Below are positions 11,071 to 21,309 of a stretch of 64,000 nucleotides of DNA, piece after piece (the stretch's first letter is position 1; each line of letters starts with the position of its first letter). The DNA comes from Leptobrachium leishanense (Eukaryota; Chordata; Amphibia; Anura; Megophryidae): the NCBI GenBank assembly GCA_009667805.1, contig RXON01001508.1, positions 1 through 64,000 on the forward strand, written 5' to 3'. The notes beneath the pieces were generated by a model that had not been told where the DNA came from, ran no database searches, and saw only the letters and a program-made list of their open reading frames with translations. Made by a program: the position numbers and the translations under genes.

Positions 11071-11167
11071 CTAAGAACCTCTGGCTTTCAAGCCTTGAGG
11101 TAATGGCCAATCCAAAATCGAGGACAGTTTGGATGGGTCCATCTGGAAACCTTCAGGGGTAATCACG
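11071..11167 (-). pseudogene. Gypsy RT thumb remnant, 3' of the Tc1 insertion
   Basis: Minus-strand translation next to the Tc1 end gives [21 protein letters not shown], the RT connection just after the FLGY motif. The other half of that motif lies beyond the Tc1 element at 14445. This places the Tc1 insertion exactly within the RT coding sequence. The frame closes soon after at a degraded stretch. Confidence 0.85.
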
Positions 11168-11390
11168 TACAGTTGCAAGAAAAAGTTTGTGAACCCTTTG
11201 GGATTACGTGGAGTTTTGCATGAATTGCTCATAAAATGTGCTCTGATCTTCATCTAAGTCACAACAATTTGAAAAACACAGTCTGCTTAAAATAATACAA
11301 CACAAACAATATATGTTTTCATTGTGTTTATTGAACAGAACATGTTAACATTCACAGTGCAGGGTGGAAAAAGTATGTGAACCTTTGGAC

Positions 11391-12504
<1,114 letters not shown>

Positions 12505-12663
12505 TAATATCACACTGATTGGACTCAAGGTTGGCTCACTCCTGGCTCCAATTAGCTCTTGGAGAAGTCATTAGCCTAGGGGTTCACATACTTTTTCCAC
12601 CCTGCACTGTTTTCCACCCTGCAATGTTTACATGTTATGTTAAATAAACACATGAAAACATAT

Positions 12664-14271
12664 TATTATTATTATTCTTTATTTATAAAGCGCCAGCATA
12701 TTCCGCAGCACTGTACAATAAGCACAGTATAGACAGGGTTACAATACATTGAACAACATTTGACAAACAGTACAGGAGGAGATGAGGGCCCTACTCCCGT
12801 AGGAACTCACAATCTAGGAGGGTTGGGGTTGGAAACAAGAGGAGAGGACTGTAAGGTGAGAGTGATTGATGGTTGCGTCAGTGAGTTGGGTGGTAGGCTT
12901 CCCTAAATAGGAACGTTTTAAGGGAGCGTTTGAAGGAAGAGAAGTTAGGGGAAAGTCTGACAGTACGAGGGAGAGCGTTCCAGAGAGTGGGGGCTGCGCG
13001 TGAGAAATCCTGCAGTCTATCATGGGAAGAGGTGATGCGGGGAGAAGCTAGGCGCAGGTCACTGTTTGACCTTAGGGAGCGGGCTGGGTGTATTTGGTGA
13101 TTAGTGAGGACAGGTAGTGGGGCGCTGAGTTAGTGAGGGTTTTGTAGGTAAGGATAAGGATTTGAACTTAATTCTGCAGTGGATGGGGAGCCAGTGAAGG
13201 GACTCGCAGAGGGAGCGGCAGAGACAGAGCGGCGGGTGAGGTGAATTAGCCTGGCGGAGGCGTTCAGGATGGATTGTAGGGGGGAGAGGCGGGACAGAGG
13301 GAGGCCAGATAAGAGATTATTGCAATAGTCGAGTCGGGAGATTACCAGGGCGTGTATGAGTTGTTTTGTGGTGACAGCGGTAAGAGATGGCCGAATTCTG
13401 GAAATATTACGCAGTTGGTATCGGCAGGAGGAGGAAAGAGACTGGATGTGGGGGATGAAGGAACGAGCAGAGTCAAGTGTAACTCCAAGACAGCGAACTT
13501 GGTTTGATGGGGAGATGGTGATACCCTCCACCGTGATAGAGAAGTCAGGAGGTGGGGAGGCATTGGAGGGAGGAATAAGTAGGAGCTCAGTCTTTGACAT
13601 GTTGATCTTTAGGTGGTGGGAGGCCATCCAGGAGGAGATGTCAGATAAACAGTCACTGACTTTTGAGAGGACAGGGGGAGAGAGATCAGGGGTAGAGAGG
13701 TAGATCTGAGTGTCATCAGCGTAGAGGTGGTAATTAAAGCCAAAGCTGTTGATGATTTTGCCCAGGGAGGAGGTGTAGATGGAAAAGAGCAGAGGACCAA
13801 GGACAGAGCCTTGAGGTACACCAACAGATAGAGGCAATGAAGAGGAGGAGTTACCAGCAAAGGACACACAGAAGGACCTGTTGGATAAATAGGAGTCAAC
13901 CCAAGCAAGTGCAGTATCACTGAGACCCAGAGAGTTGAGTGTCTGTAGAAGGAGGGGGTGGTCAACAGTGTCAAAAGCAGCCGAGAGGTCAAGCAGGATG
14001 AGAATAGAATAGTGGCCGTGTTTTTTAGCAGTTAGGAGGTCGTTGGTGACTTTGGTGAGGGCAGTTTCAGTTGAGTGTAGGGGACGGAAGCCAGATTGCA
14101 GGGGGTCAAGTAGGGAATTGGAGGACAGGAAGAGGGAGAGGCGGTTGAAGACTAGTTTTTCTAAGAGCTTTGATGTGAAGGGAAGCAGGGATACAGGGCG
14201 GTAGTTGGATGGAGAGTTGGGGTCTAGGGATGGTTTCTTTAGTAAAGGGGTAACTAGCGCGTGTTTTGAAG
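12664..14271 (-). mobile_element. L2-type LINE, 5' truncated, nested in the Tc1 element
   Basis: It is flanked by a direct repeat of 32-33 bp (12631-12663 and 14272-14304, around GTTAAATAAACACATGAAAA), a clear target duplication of the Tc1 arm. On the minus strand the 3' end is GCGCTTTATAAATAAAG followed by AATAATAATAAT. Other copies of the family in the window are 28064-28841, 37600-38638 and 54971-55519. The 5' end begins inside the RT domain. Confidence 0.95.
13130..14270 (-). pseudogene. L2 LINE reverse transcriptase, truncated
   Basis: Minus-strand translation from 14270 opens in the RT fingers with [11 protein letters not shown] and [15 protein letters not shown], the HSTETAL block characteristic of L2-clade LINEs. 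It continues through [13 protein letters not shown] (first catalytic Asp) and [13 protein letters not shown] to YADDTQIYL (the YADD active site). LKINMSKTE and LGVTLD, then [13 protein letters not shown] in the thumb, follow. The frame stays open from the truncation point to about 13130, where it shifts in the C-terminal region. In an intact LINE this protein nicks the target and primes cDNA synthesis from it; here the endonuclease and 5' half are missing. The start is the truncation point. Confidence 0.93.
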
Positions 14272-14444
14272 CATGTTATGTTAAATAAACACATGAAAAC
14301 ATATGTTTGTGTTGTATTATTTTAAGCAGACTGTGTTTTTCAAACTGTTGTGATTTAGATGAAGACCAGAGCACATTTTATGACCAATTCATGCAAAACT
14401 CCACGTAATCCTAAAGGGTTCACATACATTTTCTTGCCACTGTA

Positions 14445-15189
14445 ACCCAGGAAATGTACCTTATTTAAATCAAACATACATTTTTCGAGTGTTAGACAAT
14501 GGCTTGTATTGCAAAATTTCTTTAGCACAGTCCGAACATGTTCATGATGGGTTTCAATATCAGGCGAATAAATCAAAATGTCATCTAAATAAACAATGAC
14601 AAAAATCTGCAAAAAGTCTCGGAGTACATCGTTTATGAGATCCTGAAATACCGCCGGAGCGTTATATAGCCCAAAAGGCATCACTAGATACTCGTAGTGC
14701 CCACTGCGGGTATTAAAGGCAGTCTTCAACTCATGATTTTCCTTTACCCTAACCAAGTTGTAGGCACCCCTGAGATCCAACTTGGAGTACACTGTGGCAC
14801 CTTGTAACCTGTCAAACAGTTCGGAAATGAGTGGTATAGGATATACATTTTGAATGGTAATGCGATTCAACCCCCGGTAGTCTATACAAGGCCGTAGGTC
14901 TCCCTCATTTTTTGGATACAAAGCAGAAACACGCCCCGGCTGGGGAGGAAGAACACCTTATAAAGCCCTTAGCCAGATTCTCCTTTATGTACTCCTCCAT
15001 AATCTCATTCTCTCTTTGAGACAGAGGATATACATGACCTCTGGGTGGCATGGTACCGGGAAGCAAATCAATGGCACAGTCATATGGTCTATGAGGAGGT
15101 AATATATCACGATTCCGTTTTTCGAAAACCTCCCTCAGATCCTGGTACCATTCAGGGACTTCTGTGGATAAAGGAGGAGCTGTTGGCAA
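14445..15189 (-). pseudogene. Gypsy reverse transcriptase (fingers and palm)
   Basis: This is the RT that copies the element [17 protein letters not shown] opens the usual spacer, then [16 protein letters not shown] and [13 protein letters not shown] precede a frame change at about 14910. The second frame carries LRPCIDYRGLNRIT, FSKLDLRGAYNLV-type sequence (seen here as YSKLDLRGAYNLVRV, catalytic Asp) and MPFGLYNAPAVFQ. IVYLDDILIYS with the YLDD active site and KVHFLGY end it, at the Tc1 insertion. The remainder resumes at 11167. MPFGLYNAP has Y where most relatives have C or T, and CFCFVSKK deviates from the usual FFFVxKK. It is separated from protease by a stop near 15226. Confidence 0.93.
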
Positions 15190-15225
15190 ATTAAGGCTCC
15201 CTATAGTGGTGACCGTCTTTAAACA

Positions 15226-15671
15226 CTATAACCAACATCGAGCATTCCATGCCTTAATCTCACCGTGTTCCCAATCGAGGGAAGGATTGTGTTGCACCAA
15301 CCAAGGGAAACCCAACACCACGGGGCATGAGGGTGACTCTATAACCTGAAATGTTATCTGTTCATGATGGCGAACCCCTGTAGTGAGACATAGAACTGCA
15401 GTGTCATGTGTCACCCTGGGTTGGGATAGAGGCCTTCCGTCAATGGCCTCTACGAATAATGGCGTATCTCTCTCAAGCAAAGGGATAACATGGGTACGAG
15501 CAAACACCTGATCAATGAAATTCCCTGCCGCCCCAGAGTCAAGAAATGCAACGGTATGAATCAAGAACGTTTCCCAGGAGAGAGAGATAGGCACTACCAT
15601 GCACGTTTTCATTATAGGAGACACATCCGTCAAGCCCAAGGTTTGTCTCCTAGAAGACCTTAGGCTGTCTC
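15226..15671 (-). pseudogene. Gypsy aspartic protease
   Basis: Retroviral-type aspartic protease that would cut Gag-Pol. FLDSGAAGNF is the active-site loop (DSGA instead of the common DTGA) and VVLGFPWLVQHNP is the conserved LG(F/M)xWL block that precedes the flap end and RT linker. It lies in the -1 frame relative to gag and can be reached from the slippery heptamer at 15672-15678 without any ATG. The annotated ATG-type start near 15639 is therefore not needed. It ends at a stop after DWEHGEIKAW-type sequence, 40 bp before the RT frame. Confidence 0.9.
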
Positions 15672-16600
15672 GTTTCCCGAAATCCTTAAACCGCTAGGTC
15701 TCCTGGTACATTGATTCCGGACATGCCCCCTGCCAGCACAGTAAATGCATAACCCCTCTCTTTTGCGGCATTCTCTCTCCTCCTGTGATATACCGGTGTT
15801 ACCGATTTGCATGGGTTCAGAAGGATGGGGTTCGGCTGCGGGTGGCACGGGAACATGAGGAGCAATATTCGGAAGAGGTGGCAGTACCCTGCGAACCCTT
15901 TCTCTGGGACTTCGTCTGTCACGGATCTGGTCATCAAGGGCAATACAAAAATCAATTAACTCTTCCAACACAGGTAATTTCATGGGTGCGAGTTCGTACT
16001 TGAGGGAGTCAGGCCCTCTGTGAAGGCCAAGACAAGAGCTTCGTTGGTCCATGTAACCTCAGAAACGAGTGTTTTGAATTTGATTGCATAATCGGACACC
16101 TTCCTGTTGCCTTGTCTGATTCGGAAGAGTGACCTCCCTACCGTCTGAGACCTACGAGTGGGATTGAATGTATAGCATAGCTCTGACACAAACTTCTCGT
16201 AATCATATACAATCGGTTTCTTATTCTCCCAGAGAGGGGTAGCCCATTCCAGAGCTTTATCAGAGAGATGGTTAATCAGAAACTCCACCTTAGACTTATC
16301 AGACGGACACATACCCGGGTTGAGGTCAAAATGAATCCCCACATGAATCAAAAACCCACGACAAGCACCAGGGGTACCGTCAAAGCGCATCAGTGCTGTC
16401 ATATGAACGTGGTGAGTAGGCGGATAAACGGCAGTGGATACAGCACCCGCAGGAACTGGTGGAGACGGCGAGGCTGGTGCTTTACCTGGCTGGTTTAACA
16501 GCACATGCAAGGCCTGAGCGATTTGACCCATTCTATGATCCTGTTCCTCTTGCCTTCCAGAGATCTTGGCTAATTGGGCTGATAGGTCTACAGGATCCAT
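15660..16600 (-). pseudogene. Gypsy Gag (Sushi/RTL/PEG10-like) with CCHC zinc knuckle
   Basis: Gag forms the capsid-like particle and binds element RNA. The start MDPVDLSAQLAKISGRQEE at 16600 is only 13 bp inside the LTR, as in Tf1/Sushi elements. The capsid homology region holds FDGTPGACRGFLI, FLINHLSDKALEWATPLW and FDYEKF-type sequence (seen as YDYEKFVSELCYTF). This is the pattern of Sushi Gag, from which the mammalian RTL/PEG10 genes derive. A frameshift at about 16020 separates the N part (15980-16600) from the C part (15660-16052). The C part carries CIYCAGRGHVRNQC, a CCHC knuckle, and ends in TAA at 15660-15662. About 310 aa in total is close to the usual length. Confidence 0.93.
15672..15678 (-). 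promoter_or_regulatory. Candidate -1 ribosomal frameshift heptamer G GGA AAC
   Basis: On the coding strand the heptamer GGGAAAC lies four codons before the gag stop, in the exact X XXY YYZ phase relative to the gag frame (TCG GGA AAC). A -1 shift there leads directly into the open protease frame. The same heptamer is known in PEG10 and Sushi elements. I did not prove a downstream pseudoknot. Confidence 0.78.
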
Positions 16601-16613
16601 GGCCCTATCGCAA
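16601..16613 (-). promoter_or_regulatory. Self-priming primer-binding site next to the 5' LTR
   Basis: The coding strand reads TTGCGATAGGGCC between the LTR and the gag ATG. It does not look like the usual TGG-starting tRNA PBS. Its complement GCCCTATCG occurs in the LTR consensus (16986-16994 with one change; 6557-6565 with one different change), about 30 bp after a TATA-like box. That is the arrangement expected if the 5' end of the mRNA folds back to prime itself, as in Tf1. Confidence 0.7.
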
Positions 16614-16784
16614 TGTTACGAATCCCCACCAGGAGGAGAATATGATCCTTGTACGCAGCACCTATCCTTTCCCTCCGATCCTTATAATGGTCGTGTGTAT
16701 ATATATGTATATATTATATATATATATCTAACCCTAGATTGACACTGAAGAGTCCAAAAGTGAGAACATATAGCCAAACCAAAA

Positions 16785-16930
16785 TGCCAGAGAATATCGT
16801 AAGCCGTTGTCGGGTCAGTACGCCAGAGAATATCGTAAGCTGTTGCCAGGGGTCAGTACGCCAGAGAATATCGTAAGCTGTTGCCAGGGGTCAGTACGCC
16901 AGAGAATATCGTAAGCCGTTGCCAGGGGTC
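16785..16930. repeat. 38-bp VNTR inside the 5' LTR (about 4 copies)
   Basis: About four copies of CCAGAGAATATCGTAAGCTG followed by TTGCCAGGGGTCAGTACG. The 3' LTR has a single copy (about 6280-6311), so the expansion is private to this LTR or was lost in the other. Confidence 0.88.
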
Positions 16931-16985
16931 AAAATACCAAGAAATACCAATAAACACAAGAGCAGCTCTAAGGGATGTTAAACCA

Positions 16986-17025
16986 CGATAGGACAATGTG
17001 TGAATGCATTGCCTGTGGCTTTAAA
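16986..17025 (-). promoter_or_regulatory. LTR core promoter: TTTAAA box and predicted transcription start
   Basis: On the coding strand TTTAAA (17020-17025) is followed about 25-30 bp later by TTGTCCTATCG (17000-16986 region; TTGCCCT in the other LTR's version). Placing the transcript start there makes the first bases complementary to the primer-binding site, so the TATA spacing and the self-priming hypothesis agree. Confidence 0.6.
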
Positions 17026-17171
17026 CTCGGCGAGTCTGCGTCATCACGCCAGGCTCCGCCCCCTGGCGTCTCACGTGGCCGCCTGGACTCCTTTTATTAC
17101 TCCGTGCCCAGCCAGTGAGCAGCGAGGACGATGCTGCCGGGTGCCTGCAGTCCGTAGCACGGTATGTAACA

Positions 17172-17665
17172 GTTTTGAGCTGGAAATAGACCCAGAAGCG
17201 TAACTAGAAACCTCAGGGCCCAGGTGCAGGAACCAAAACGCCCCCCCCCTAAGCAAAAACATATTTTGTCCCCCCTCCCGTCAACATGCATTGGTCCCCT
17301 CCAGGTCCACAATGTTGATTCCAGAAATCAGTGTCCCATTTTTTTTCCAGGTCCACTATGACCTCTTCAGTCCATCCCATTTTTAATGTAATGTGCACTA
17401 TGTGCATCTCCACAGAGCTCCGCAGCAATAAACCTCACAGTCATGTGTGCTGTGTATGACCGTATCAGAGCTCCACAGAAATAAAACTCACAGCAATGTG
17501 CGGTATGTGTATGAGTATCACAGAGCTCCACTGTAATAAAACACACTCCTACACACTGCACATTACTGAACGTTTTATTACTGTGGAGCTCTGTGATACA
17601 CTCATACACACTGCACATCACAGAGCTCCACCGCAATAAAACTCACAGTAATATGTGGTGTCTAC
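17172..17665. other. Repeat-derived flank with inverted repeat
   Basis: At 17193-17275 AGAAGCGTAACTAGAAACC and a C-run resemble the diverged end of the CAGTGRCGTAAC hAT family. From 17365 to 17640 there are several copies of CACAGAGCTCCRC..CAATAAAAC, some inverted. The arms at about 17494-17543 and 17567-17618 could form a long hairpin. No gene is seen. Confidence 0.6.
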
Positions 17666-18250
17666 TAGGGCTGAAGCAACTAATCGATGATTAAAATAGT
17701 TGTCATCTATTTCCATTCTGGATTAATCGGTGTTGATTAATCGTCCTGTGTGCAGCACACACTGTTTTGAGTCAGACTGAGTTAAAAGTAATTAACCTCA
17801 GCTTCGGAGCTGATTGGAGAAGACGCGCCGCTGCTTTACTAGGTATGATTTAGTTCTAGGGTTATGTCAGAGACAGCCAGTTTGTTTTTATTCCATTTAC
17901 AACAGTAGCAGAACTCTAACACAAACAATAGGATACTGCCAATGCGTGAAAGAGCTGTATGCCTGTGTTTTAACCTTACTTGAAGATGGAGTCCTGTGCC
18001 ACCACCCTCCCTGCCACACTCTCTTTGATCGGGAACTGCCATTCCCTCCCTTTGCGCTTTTCCCTTTCCCCAAACTCCCACACTCAGATCCTTTTGCACA
18101 TAACCACTTCCTCTCACACTCCGGTCAAGTCACTTGAGCAAAGTCACTCCCTTCCACCTCCAGTCCCTTCTCCCATTCAATTGTTCACGAAATTATTTAA
18201 AAGGGACACTCTACGCACCCTGACCACTTTAATTTATTAACCTCGATTTC
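17666..18250. mobile_element. hAT-like fragment, TAGGGCTG end
   Basis: TAGGGCTGAAGCAACTAATCGATGATTAA has the look of vertebrate hAT ends with repeated AATCGAT/ATTAATCG motifs. No matching right end or 8-bp TSD was found, so the extent is uncertain. The rest to 18250 holds no gene I recognise. Confidence 0.5.
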
Positions 18251-18325
18251 ATGCTGACATCATCCTCTATGACCAACGGCTTGTAGCCACGTTCATTTGA
18301 GAAAGCAAACGGGCTTAAGCTGCGC

Positions 18326-19548
18326 ATGCAGCATCAACCCATCCCTCTGACCAAGCACTCGCAGCATCAACCCATCCCTCTGACCAAGCTCTCGCAGCAT
18401 CAACCCATCCCTCTGACCAAGCTCTCGCAGCATCAACCCATCCCTCTGACCAAGCTCTCGCAGCATCAACCCATCCCTCTGACCAAGCGCTCGCAGCATC
18501 AACCCATCCCTCTGACTAAGCGCTCGCTGCATCAACCCATCCCTCTGACCAAGTGCTCGCAGCATCAACCCATCCCTCTGACCAAGCTCTCGCAGCATCA
18601 ACCCATCCCTCTGACCAAGCTCTCGCAGCATCAACCCATCTCTCTGACCAAGCTCTCGCAGCATCAACCCATCCCTCTGACCAAGCGCTTGCAGCATCAA
18701 CCCACCCTCTGACCAAGCGCTCGCAGCATAAACCCATCCCTCTGACCAAGCTCTCGCAGCATCAACCCATCCCTCTGACCAAGCTCTCGCAGCATCAACC
18801 CATCCCTCTGACCAAGCGCTCGCTGCATCAACCCATCCCTCTGACCAAGCACTCGCAGCAGCAACCCATCCCTCTGACCAAGCTCTCGCAGCATCAACCC
18901 ATCCCTCTGACCAAGCGCTCGCTGCATCAACCCATCCCTCTGACAAGCTCTCGCAGCATCAACCCATCCCTCTGACCAAGCGCTTGCAGCATCAACCCAC
19001 CCTCTGACCAAGCGCTCGCAGCATAAACCCATCCCTCTGACCAAGCTCTCGCAGCATCAACCCATCCCTCTGACCAAGCGCTCGCAGCATCAACCCACCC
19101 CTCTGACCAAGCGCTCGCAGCATCAACCCACCCCTCTGACCAAGCGCTCGCTGCATCAACCCATCCCTCTGACCAAGCGCTCGCAGCATCAACTCATCCC
19201 TCTGACCAAGCTCTCGCAGAATCAACCCATCCCTCTGACCAAGCTCTCGCAGCATCAACCCATCCCTCTGACCAAGCGCTCGCAGCATCAACCCACCCCT
19301 CTGACCAAGCGCTCGCAGCATCAACCCACCCCTCTGACCAAGCGCTCGCAGTATCAACCCATCCCACTGACCAAGCCCTCGCAGCATCAACCCATCCCTC
19401 TGACCAAGCGCTCGCAGCATCAACCCATCCCTCTGACCAAGCGCTCGCAGCATCAACCCATCCCTCTGACCAAGCGCTCGCTGCATCAACCCATCCCTCT
19501 GACCAAGCACTCGCAGCATCAACCCATCCCTCCGACCAAGCGCTCGCA
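18326..19548. repeat. 33-bp minisatellite, about 37 copies
   Basis: The unit is CAGCATCAACCCATCCCTCT followed by GACCAAGCKCTCG, with regular K variants and rare deletions. Because 33 is a multiple of 3, all frames avoid stops for long stretches. The 217-aa and 228-aa frames on the minus strand (repeating LGQRDGLMLRA) are artefacts, not genes. No signal peptide or non-repeat domain accompanies them. Confidence 0.97.
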
Positions 19549-19659
19549 TACGTTGTGTGAAAAGTATGTAAGATACGCAATTGCATATGTACGTACAAAA
19601 GTTACATACACTATGCAAATTGCTTATAAAAAAGGTGGAGGGGTTGTGGTTATTTTTTT

Positions 19660-20039
19660 GTGAGACCTGAGCGGGCACCCACCGTAGAGCAGGCCACTAG
19701 TGCTGTTGCTCGTCCTCAGGATCGCACACCCCCACTTTTTCTCACTATAAGTTTACAGGGTCATCCAGACGTGGACCCCTTGCTTGATGTGCCTAGAGGA
19801 GTGTCAGCTATACCCTCCTGACGAGGCCTAACAAGGCTGAAACGATCGTGCAGGGATGACGTCCTTGGCAATCAGTACCGGCCGCCCTTTCTGGGTGAGA
19901 GCAGACTGATTTGCATATGGAGCATTCATCCCTGTAATGGCACAAGCTAAAACCTTGTGAGACCTGAGCAGCCCCCACCGTAGAGCAGGCACTAGTGCTG
20001 TTGCTCATCCTCAGGATCCTCACACCCCCCTTTTCTCAC
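19660..20039 (+). mobile_element. 380-bp retrozyme-like unit with hammerhead motif
   Basis: One unit of 297 bp (19660-19956) is followed by a partial second copy of its first about 83 bp (19957-20039; shared GTGAGACCTGAGC and GTAGAGCAGG). The whole is flanked by a target-like duplication GTGGTTATTTTTT (19646-19658) and GTGGTTATATTTTT (20040-20053). The unit contains a hammerhead-ribozyme fold at 19813-19857 and no ORF. Small tandem units with a type I hammerhead and a short TSD are described as animal retrozymes, thought to depend on Penelope-like elements. The family assignment is inference. Confidence 0.65.
19813..19857 (+). ncRNA. Hammerhead ribozyme-like motif, probably inactive
   Basis: Core box CTGACGA (19818-19824) and GAAA (19839-19842) enclose helix II GGCC/GGCT with loop TAACAA. 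Helix III can be ACG/CGT with an AT loop (19842-19849). Helix I is CCCT (19813-19816) with AGGG (19852-19855). The cleavage-site base after CGT is G, whereas active hammerheads need A, C or U there. A C-C mismatch also sits at the base of helix I. Fold and boxes fit; activity is doubtful for this copy. Confidence 0.65.
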
Positions 20040-20054
20040 GTGGTTATATTTTTA

Positions 20055-20520
20055 CACAGGGGGATGGGACAGAGACACAAAGAGGCAGTGATTTGGGTCA
20101 GGCACAGGGGGATGGGGCAGAGACACAATGAGGCATGCTGATGGGGCAGAGACACAGCGGTAGTGGGGTGGGACAGAGACACAAAGAGGCTGTGATTTGG
20201 TTCAGAGACACAGGGGGATGGGGCAGAGACACAATGAGGCATGCTGATGGGGCAGAGACACAGCGGTAGTGGGGTGGGACAGAGACACAAAGAGGCTGTG
20301 ATTTGGTTCAGAGACACAATGAGGCATGCTCATGGGGCAGAGACACACAGCGGTAGTGGGGTGGGACAGAGACACAAAGAGGCTGTGGGTTGGTTCAGAG
20401 GCACAGGGGGATGGGACAGAGACACAATGAGGCATGCTGATGGGGCAGACACACAGCGGTAGTGGGGTGGGACAGAGACACAAAGAGGCTGTGGGTTGGG
20501 TCAGAGACCCAATGGGGGTG
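20055..20520. repeat. Complex minisatellite, units of about 100 bp
   Basis: Alternating modules GGGACAGAGACACAAAGAGG, GTTCAGAGACACA, GGCATGCTGATGGGGCAGAG and CACAGCGGTAGTGGGGTG, in about four longer blocks. The 93-aa minus frames rich in CLCP come from the repeat. Confidence 0.9.
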
Positions 20521-21200
20521 AGTGGGATGGAGCACAGACCCCCAAATCTCTTGCTTTCTATTGCCTAACCTGCCATTTGTTCTGTTCTTCAGGATCCGGC
20601 TAAGAGAAGACACGAGGTGGATTCACCTTCTGATATCACGTTTACAATCACAGATCGGCCCTTAATCGCAGCCATTATTATGTTTACGAGGAGTTTCTCC
20701 TGGAAAGATAAACATCATTAGGAATGAGCACAGCGGCACGCTCCCCCTGCCAGGTAAACAGGAGGGAAATGTTTTATCTGATTGCTCGTTACACAAAGTA
20801 TTTTTCAATTAGTGTGCCTCTGCCACTGCAACCCAAAAAGATCATAAGCTGAGCACGCCGCCTGAGGGTCGGATAGTGCCGCCCGGATCCCTTTTAATTT
20901 CTAACGAGGCTCGTTAAACATTTGTGGTGCTTGTAGCCCCCAGGTTCCATGTGAAAATCAGAACCACAAAACAACCTGCAACCCATACAGTGCTCTGACA
21001 TCACACACCTAACCTGTGAGATCACATTTATTTAGAAAGAACCAGAGCGCAAAGCTGCTGCCTTTTAATCAATGACAGATACAGAAGAGCTTGGCAAAGA
21101 CGCCCGGCAAAAGTAACTGCCGGCTCGAACCAGAGCCACAACACTGGGTGCAGAAATAAAACAAAACCCAAATTAAAGCTAAAAAATAAAGCACCAATAA
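20521..21200. other. Single-copy stretch, possible conserved noncoding element
   Basis: No transposon ends, no long frame. About 20600-20950 mixes AT-rich blocks with TTTTTCAATTAGTGTG, TTATCTGATTGC and CATTATTATGTTTAC in otherwise unique sequence, which is the look of a developmental enhancer. This is compositional evidence only. Confidence 0.3.
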
Positions 21201-21309
21201 AATTCAAGCTTTAATAATTTTTTAATGCCTCGATCTCATGATGCAGGAGACTGGCGGTTATGACTCTGACTGAGGCGACGCTATCTTCCATTATACATGT
21301 TACCCCTAT

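Larger units (their letters stand above)
16614..17171 (-). repeat. 5' LTR of the Gypsy element, 558 bp
   Basis: It runs TGTTACGAATCC...TATGTAACA in plus orientation. It contains a (TA)n tract, a 38-bp internal tandem repeat and the promoter (see 16986-17025). It lacks about 530 bp present in the 3' LTR near the GTAACA end. LTR divergence plus frameshifts indicate an old insertion. Confidence 0.92.

Noticed and set aside
18293..19678. Open frames of 217 and 228 aa on the minus strand
   Set aside because: They lie in a 33-bp repeat. Unit length divisible by three keeps frames open on both strands, and there is no non-repeat domain or start context.
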